Shown: positions 59,143 through 64,000 of the stretch, piece by piece
How positions within the stretch are numbered: the stretch's first letter is position 1
Layout of the letters: each line of letters begins with the position of its first letter
From: Pleurostoma richardsiae
Lineage: Eukaryota; Ascomycota; Sordariomycetes; Calosphaeriales; Pleurostomataceae
Assembly (NCBI GenBank): GCA_030052745.1
Contig: JANBVO010000064.1
Location: 1 to 64,000, forward strand
Length of the DNA stretch: 64,000 bases
Direction of reading: 5' to 3'
The notes under the pieces: generated by a model
Database searches by the model: none
What the model was told of the DNA's origin: nothing
The model's input: only the letters and a program-made list of their open reading frames with translations
Program-made: the position numbers and the translations under genes

Positions 59143-60093
59143 TCATTCAGCGAGTGGCCTGTGAGCCCCTGTAGCCATAGATTCTGATCCCGAGGACTGT
59201 TTTCTCCAGTATATGCAGGTACTGGAGAAAGTGTCGACGTCGTACTGGGGAAATCGGAACTTGTCAAAGGTGCTGTCCATCTCGCGGATGCGATCGTTCG
59301 CACAGCCAGTCGGCGAGCTGATGCCGCTATTTTACAATCAGCCAGTGGCCGAAATGGAAATACAGACCATAACATGCTCACCACTCATCCCAGACGTTCC
59401 AGCTTGTGCCGACGAATATCGCAGGCAGGCATTTGGCCAGGGCCTCGGCCCATACTTCTTTGTAAAGATGGATACCGAAGACCAGGGTCGTTGGACTCGT
59501 CATGGCGTAAGCACGGGGGGACTCTACCACGACGTGGCCCATACTTTCCAGGAAGGCCTTGTCTGCGCCTGTGAAGCAGGGTTCTTGAAAGAAGCACGGG
59601 ACACGGTCGGCGCCAGGACCGCCTACGGTGGGCACACGAGGGGTCTTTAGCCTGATGAATATGAAGATGCGGTCGGAGATAGGTGCAGCATACTCAACAG
59701 TTTGACCATGGCCAGGAATGCATCTAGCTGGGTGTGCGCCCTCCGTTTAGCATCCCACGAACCGTTCTCGGGGTCGAAGGAACCGAGGCCGAGGCAGATT
59801 GCTCGCGTGACGCGGCCGCGGCGGGGGCCGGCATCGCGGAGGAAGTCCAGGAGGTGTGCGTACGAGTCCGAAGCTCGCCAGCGAGCGCAGAGCCTGGCGT
59901 GATCGGCGTGGATCTCTTCGGGGGTGAGCTGCGGCGTGGGATTGGGCAGAGGAAGACTAGAGCAATGAGAAGCCGACTGTCCGTGGCGGGCAAGCTTCTT
60001 ACCCTTCCGTACAACGCGGGTCCATTGTGATTCTTCTCCATGGTGTCCATGTGCCTCAGCTTGGCCATTGTCGGCGTTGAGATGCGGAACCAT
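59143..60093 (-). CDS. SRR1-like domain protein
   Basis: Minus-strand exons are 60,093-59,694, 59,622-59,382 and 59,326-59,143, with introns of 71 and 55 nt, all joins in frame, 274 residues. The N-terminal part has WTRVVRKGKK and LTPEEIHADHARL. The SRR1 core shows ICLGLGSFDPENGSWDAKRR, then PCFFQEPCFTGADKAFLESMGH, TLLVFG-like TLVFGIHLY and PAIFVGTSW. The last exon ends with FRFPQYDVDTFSSTCIYWR. SRR1 was named from a plant clock and light-response gene, and the yeast relative BER1 is linked to microtubule biology. The biochemical role is open. The ATG at 60,093 (ACCATGG) was preferred over the in-frame ATG at 60,222, which adds 43 residues unlike the family. A dense TACCTAGGTA motif cluster lies about 170 bp upstream. 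Confidence 0.88.
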
Positions 60094-62151
60094 GGTAGTA
60101 GGCAGGCAAGATGGCAGCAGCGCATAAAGTTGGCGCTCTGAAAATGTCGACTTTGGGCATCGGGAGATAAGCAAATCATCCGATAGGCAGAAACTTCCCG
60201 ACATGCTGACCGCCTTCCTCATCAGTCATTTCTCGAGGCGCACTGCGCATTGTGTCGTCCGCTACCTTACCTAACTACCTAAGGTACCTGCTAGTTACTG
60301 TCTAAGTAACTAAACATGTTAAGTTAGGTTCCTAGGTACTTATTGCGGCACGGCATCAAGGTCCGTAGGTACCTACCTAGGTAGCTACCTAGGTATGCGC
60401 TCACCATTAGAGTCCACGCCGTGCTGCTCCTGTCAGCTTACTGTAATCAGCATCACGGCTCCCCCCAATCCAGATGCTGGCACAACCAACGAGCTCAGCT
60501 GCACGAATTGTCGGAGAATATCACGTAATAAGGTATGCAGTTACAGGGTATCCCTCGACAGACTACGGGATTTCCAACAAAGCTCGCTGGACGAAGCTTT
60601 TTGCCTAGCCGTCGATTCGACATCATCCTCTTTATCCCCATCACCATCGCAGCTGTCGCCGCACCGTATCCTGTCGCCGGCAACCGAAGGTTGAGCCGGA
60701 GCTCGCAACGTGATGGCGACGGGAGTGGAAGAGGAGATGAAAGTGTGACGAGGAACGAACGCAAGAGCCAAAAATAGCCCCCACCTGCTTGCTGCTGTAT
60801 GGGCTGTTGTCTGCGAGTGGCTCCTACGGCGGGCGCTTAACCGCAGCTCGTCCACTCCGCTTCCCTTCCTGCCTCTCCCACATGTCCCAGAGTATTCATC
60901 GGAAGTTGTGGGACTCCAACCTCCGTGCAGCAATGCTGAGGTGCACAAAAACTCCAGAAACGTAGGTGTGTGTGCCACCGCTGCGCAGCACCATGTTCTT
61001 TGATCTCTGCACTCTGGCCACGTCTTGGGCCGCGGGCAATGACGGAGGTACCTGGGTGCCACCCTCGCCGCCGTGATGGGTGATTCTATTTGCTTCCTTA
61101 TCGTAGCCCGGCTTCTGTTCAAGTGAGATCTCGGCTCTTCATCCGGTTCCCATTCGAGCTGGTCACCAGCGGCTAGTAATCACACAAGACCTGCCTCGCC
61201 TACACGTTTCGCCGCCCGGGTGCGACAAAATGCGCTGGCCAGACAAAAGTATCATATCCTGCCGGTGGGGGTGGAGGGTGAATGCGAGGACGACGAGGAA
61301 GGGCGAGCCGCTGGCCTTTGCCGTGTGCCTCGCCGCCCATTGGCCACAGACCAACAATGTCGACAGGGGGCGGCACTGGTAGTATGCATGCATCGCACAC
61401 CATACTGCACCTCCTATTGGTCCCTCTGCTGCTAGAAAGCCGCCCAGCAAGATTGGCCTGGCGCCGGATTCGCTGCGGGCTCCGGGGTCGCGCAACGCCA
61501 ACTCGAGATCCTCGGTCGATATTGGCTACCCCCCTTGGGCCAGTTTCCATCGCCATACGTTGCACGTCGAATGGCATCGGCGGCTGGGACTGTGACAGGG
61601 CTCGCGGATACACCCAGTAATGGCTCGCAGCAGGTAGGTGGTGAGTGGGATATTACTCTGCCCTTCCGCCTCTCAACTCCTTCTTCCGGCCCTCCTCTGT
61701 CTCTTTACAGCGTATGGCCTTTTCTCCTCCCGCCTTGTGCCTTTTCTCTGCTACGGAGCTACCAAGGATTGCTCTTCCATATAATATCGAGATACCAAAA
61801 GGCAGTGCCTTGGCATCCCTACCCGCTCTGAGACTCTTGCTGTTCTCGGCCCTTAGATATCGTTCACCGGTTGTGATCCGACCTGCTAGAGGCATCCTGG
61901 TTTTTCACTTGGAGTGGGATAGGAAGAGGCAGTTCTTAAGCGAAGCTGGGCAGGCTACTCGTTCTTTGGTTTCGAATATCGAGAAGACCGCATCGCATCA
62001 CAAGAAGGAAGTGGCCGACAAAGGCGGAGGACAGACTTCAACTTCGTGGCAGTTGTCGTGGCGCACCGACGGCGGCTTTGACATTTCTTATCGACGATAA
62101 ACGCAAGCATCCCTCTCACATCACCACGGACGCCTCTTAACCACCGTCAAC
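60094..62151. other. No gene recognised
   Basis: This is the divergent upstream region between the SRR1-like gene and the X325 gene. It holds the motif cluster at 60,262-60,396. Longer frames (61,645-62,100 on +, 60,541-61,122 on -) show no family motif and are probably leader or chance frames. Confidence 0.5.
60262..60396. repeat. TACCTAGGTA palindrome cluster
   Basis: About 135 bases consist largely of acctaaggtacct, acctacctaggta and gctacctaggta units, directly upstream of the SRR1-like gene. Confidence 0.65.
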
Positions 62152-63078
62152 ATGTTCACGTCAATGCTTCTTACCCTTGCGGCGGCCGCGACGCTCGTCT
62201 CTGCACATACAGTCATGGTCTATCCCGGCTGGAGAGGCAACAATCTGATCACCAACGAGACCTTCCCATACGGCATGCAATGGATGTACCCATGTGAGAA
62301 GAACCCAGTGCTTTAAATCCCCAGCCTGCTCGCCATGACGAGGACTTGGTCCGGTACTAATCGCTGACACCCATCTTCCAAGGCGGTGGGATGCCAACCA
62401 CTACTAACCGGACGTTCTGGCCCACAACCGGTGGCGCTGTCTCCTTCCAGCCGGGCTGGTTTCAAGGACATGCGTCGGCGTTCGTCTACGTCAATCTCGG
62501 CTTTGGTACGGACGGCCCAGATAATGGCCCCGAGAACATGTCCAATATCATGGTGTCGCCGTTCCAGATTCTGGGCCCCTCCAAAAACCCCTACCCCGGC
62601 ACCGTCTGCCTGCCCCAGGTCCCTCTCCCCGCCAATACCACGGTCAAGGCCGGTGACAACGCTACCATCCAGGTCGTCGAACTTGCGCTGCATGGTGCCT
62701 CGCTGTACTCAGTAAGTGGCTTGTAGACCTTAGACTCCGTGCCCCTCGCAAGAGAATCGTCACAGAAATTATCGACAGAAGAGAAACACAAGTGCTGACC
62801 TGCTGGCCCCTCAATAGTGCGTCGACATCACCTTTGTAGAGCCCAACGACCCGCGCCTAGCCGAAGTAAACGAATCCAACTGCTTTAACAGCAACGACAT
62901 TGGCTTCGCTGACGTCTACACCATCACGACCCGCGCCTCCGGTCAGGGTGACAGCAACGCCACCACCTCAGGCGCTGAGGCACGTTTCTGGTACTTTGGC
63001 CGGAATAGGGCGGCAAACTACTGGCAATACGCCGGCTGGCTGCCAATGTTCCTTGGCGGGTTGTGGTTGCTGCTATGA
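62152..63078 (+). CDS. X325 / BIM1-like copper-binding protein, probably GPI-anchored
   Basis: Exons are 62,152-62,293, 62,383-62,711 and 62,818-63,078, giving 243 residues. A signal peptide (MFTSMLLTLAAAATLVSA) ends just before His19, which would become the N-terminal residue. The family core follows: VMVYPGWRGNN, PYGMQWMYPCGGMP, GGAVSFQPGWFQGHASAF, PYPGTVCLPQVPLP and LHGASLYSCVDITFVEP. X325 proteins share the lytic polysaccharide mono-oxygenase fold and bind copper with the N-terminal His, a second His (the one in WFQGH fits) and an Asp (CVD fits). They act in copper acquisition (Cryptococcus Bim1) and are not known to cleave polysaccharides. Several NxT/S glycosylation sites and a hydrophobic C-terminus (GWLPMFLGGLWLLL) suggest a GPI anchor. 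The third exon is needed for the Asp ligand. Confidence 0.9.
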
Positions 63079-64000
63079 GGTCCTGAACACTGGTCGCCTT
63101 CTGGAACCTCGCTGTTCCGCGGTCTTTGGCCGAAATGAGCACAGGAGGGCCTGCCGGACATGACGTGCATTCTATCCTACCTCAACCAGTAATTACCTCA
63201 CACTGAGCGGGACGTGCCAAGTATTTACGGATCGTTCCACTCCTGTATATCCACATCTATATGGGCGTCTCGAGGCGTCTGTGTCTGCCATCCTCCCAGT
63301 TGGACATCCTGGACTTCTTGTCAGCATTCTTTTATCTGCTTTACTTCCGTCTCGCAATCGCAGGTGGCGGCCTTGCTGTATGCAGAGTGCAAGGATGCCT
63401 TTTTGAAGCACTGCTGCAAACAGTTGACTGGTGCCGGGAGGACTTTTGGATGGCTGGAATGATCATAGGGACCGGCGTTATTCTTCACGCCTGTAGGATT
63501 TGTGACATTCTAATTAGAAGACATGGAAGAGAAACCAGCCGAGAGCTGGTACGGGTGGGCGTCAATGGACGGCAATGGGTACCATTTTTCTGCTTGGTGG
63601 TTCAGTGCCTCATCTATCTTCCTGATAAGTCGACCGAGTGTCTATATGAAGAAGAGCTTGGCTCGTGTGAATTATTCTCTTCGTGTCATCTTCTCTCTCT
63701 ACCAGGAAGTGCTCACGAAAAAAAGCGGAAGAAGAAGGCAAAAGGATGAGCAGTGAGAGAGGCGGAATGTCTGGGCCGCAATACCAGGTCGGGTTTGTGG
63801 CTCTTTTCCTTGCTTTCAATGCTGCATATCCGCCACTTTGCTCAGTCTCTTATGAGCGCGATATGAGGAATGTAACTCCCACGGCGAGGCCAGAGATGCA
63901 GTAGTGAATCTAGACTCTAGCCGTGAGTGCATTGTTGGGATCACTTAGTGTATTGGTCCGATATGTCAGGCCCTTTTCAGCGCGCCAGCCATCGGTATAT
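63079..64000. other. No gene recognised
   Basis: This is the region downstream of the X325 gene to the window end. Only short frames without motifs occur. Confidence 0.55.

Overview
The window looks like a contig from a filamentous ascomycete (Pezizomycotina, probably Sordariomycetes). Genes carry short introns (about 50-355 nt) with GTRAGT-like donors, CTAAC/CTGAC branch sites and YAG acceptors. The families are typically fungal (Zn2Cys6 regulator, OPT and PTR transporters, X325 copper protein, GRIP golgin). A repeat block at the left end bears the mark of repeat-induced point mutation (RIP). I do not name a species.

Layout. Positions 1-14,250 are a very AT-rich, gene-free block in which CpA/TpG are almost absent while CpG persists. 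It holds a nest of fossil Ty3/Gypsy retroelements: the 3' end of a chromodomain-bearing element on the + strand (about 61-1,060) and an about 10.5 kb minus-strand element with two 246-bp LTRs (2,078-12,615). That element carries an unexplained 2.3 kb module downstream of its integrase. At about 14,250 the sequence switches abruptly to ordinary gene-bearing DNA. The first gene, a Zn2Cys6 regulator, ends exactly at the border, and upstream of it lies the wreck of an MFS sugar transporter gene.

From 20.7 kb onward the genes look intact: a small Cys/His protein whose start codon sits in a 4-nt exon, a six-exon oligopeptide transporter (OPT), a DUF1479 protein whose iron ligands appear lost, a GNAT acetyltransferase, a tyrosine-type (SREBP-like) bHLH factor without membrane anchor, a di/tripeptide transporter (again with a 4-nt first exon), a divergent pair encoding the ER-shaping protein lunapark and a GRIP golgin, a short-chain dehydrogenase, a type II membrane protein with an apple/PAN-like domain, an SRR1-like protein, and a secreted X325 (BIM1-like) copper protein.

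Genes are separated by long intergenic stretches, notably 33.5-37.5 kb and 38.9-44.0 kb. These carry clusters of the palindromic TACCTAGGTA-type motif and a 121-bp fold-back element (41,884-42,004). Functionally the set is mostly housekeeping or nutrient uptake (two peptide transporters, one dead sugar transporter, one copper protein) plus secretory-pathway structure. I see no secondary-metabolite core enzyme, no tRNA or rRNA gene and no CRISPR. All exon borders were read by eye from splice signals, frame continuity and family alignment from memory. No database search was possible.
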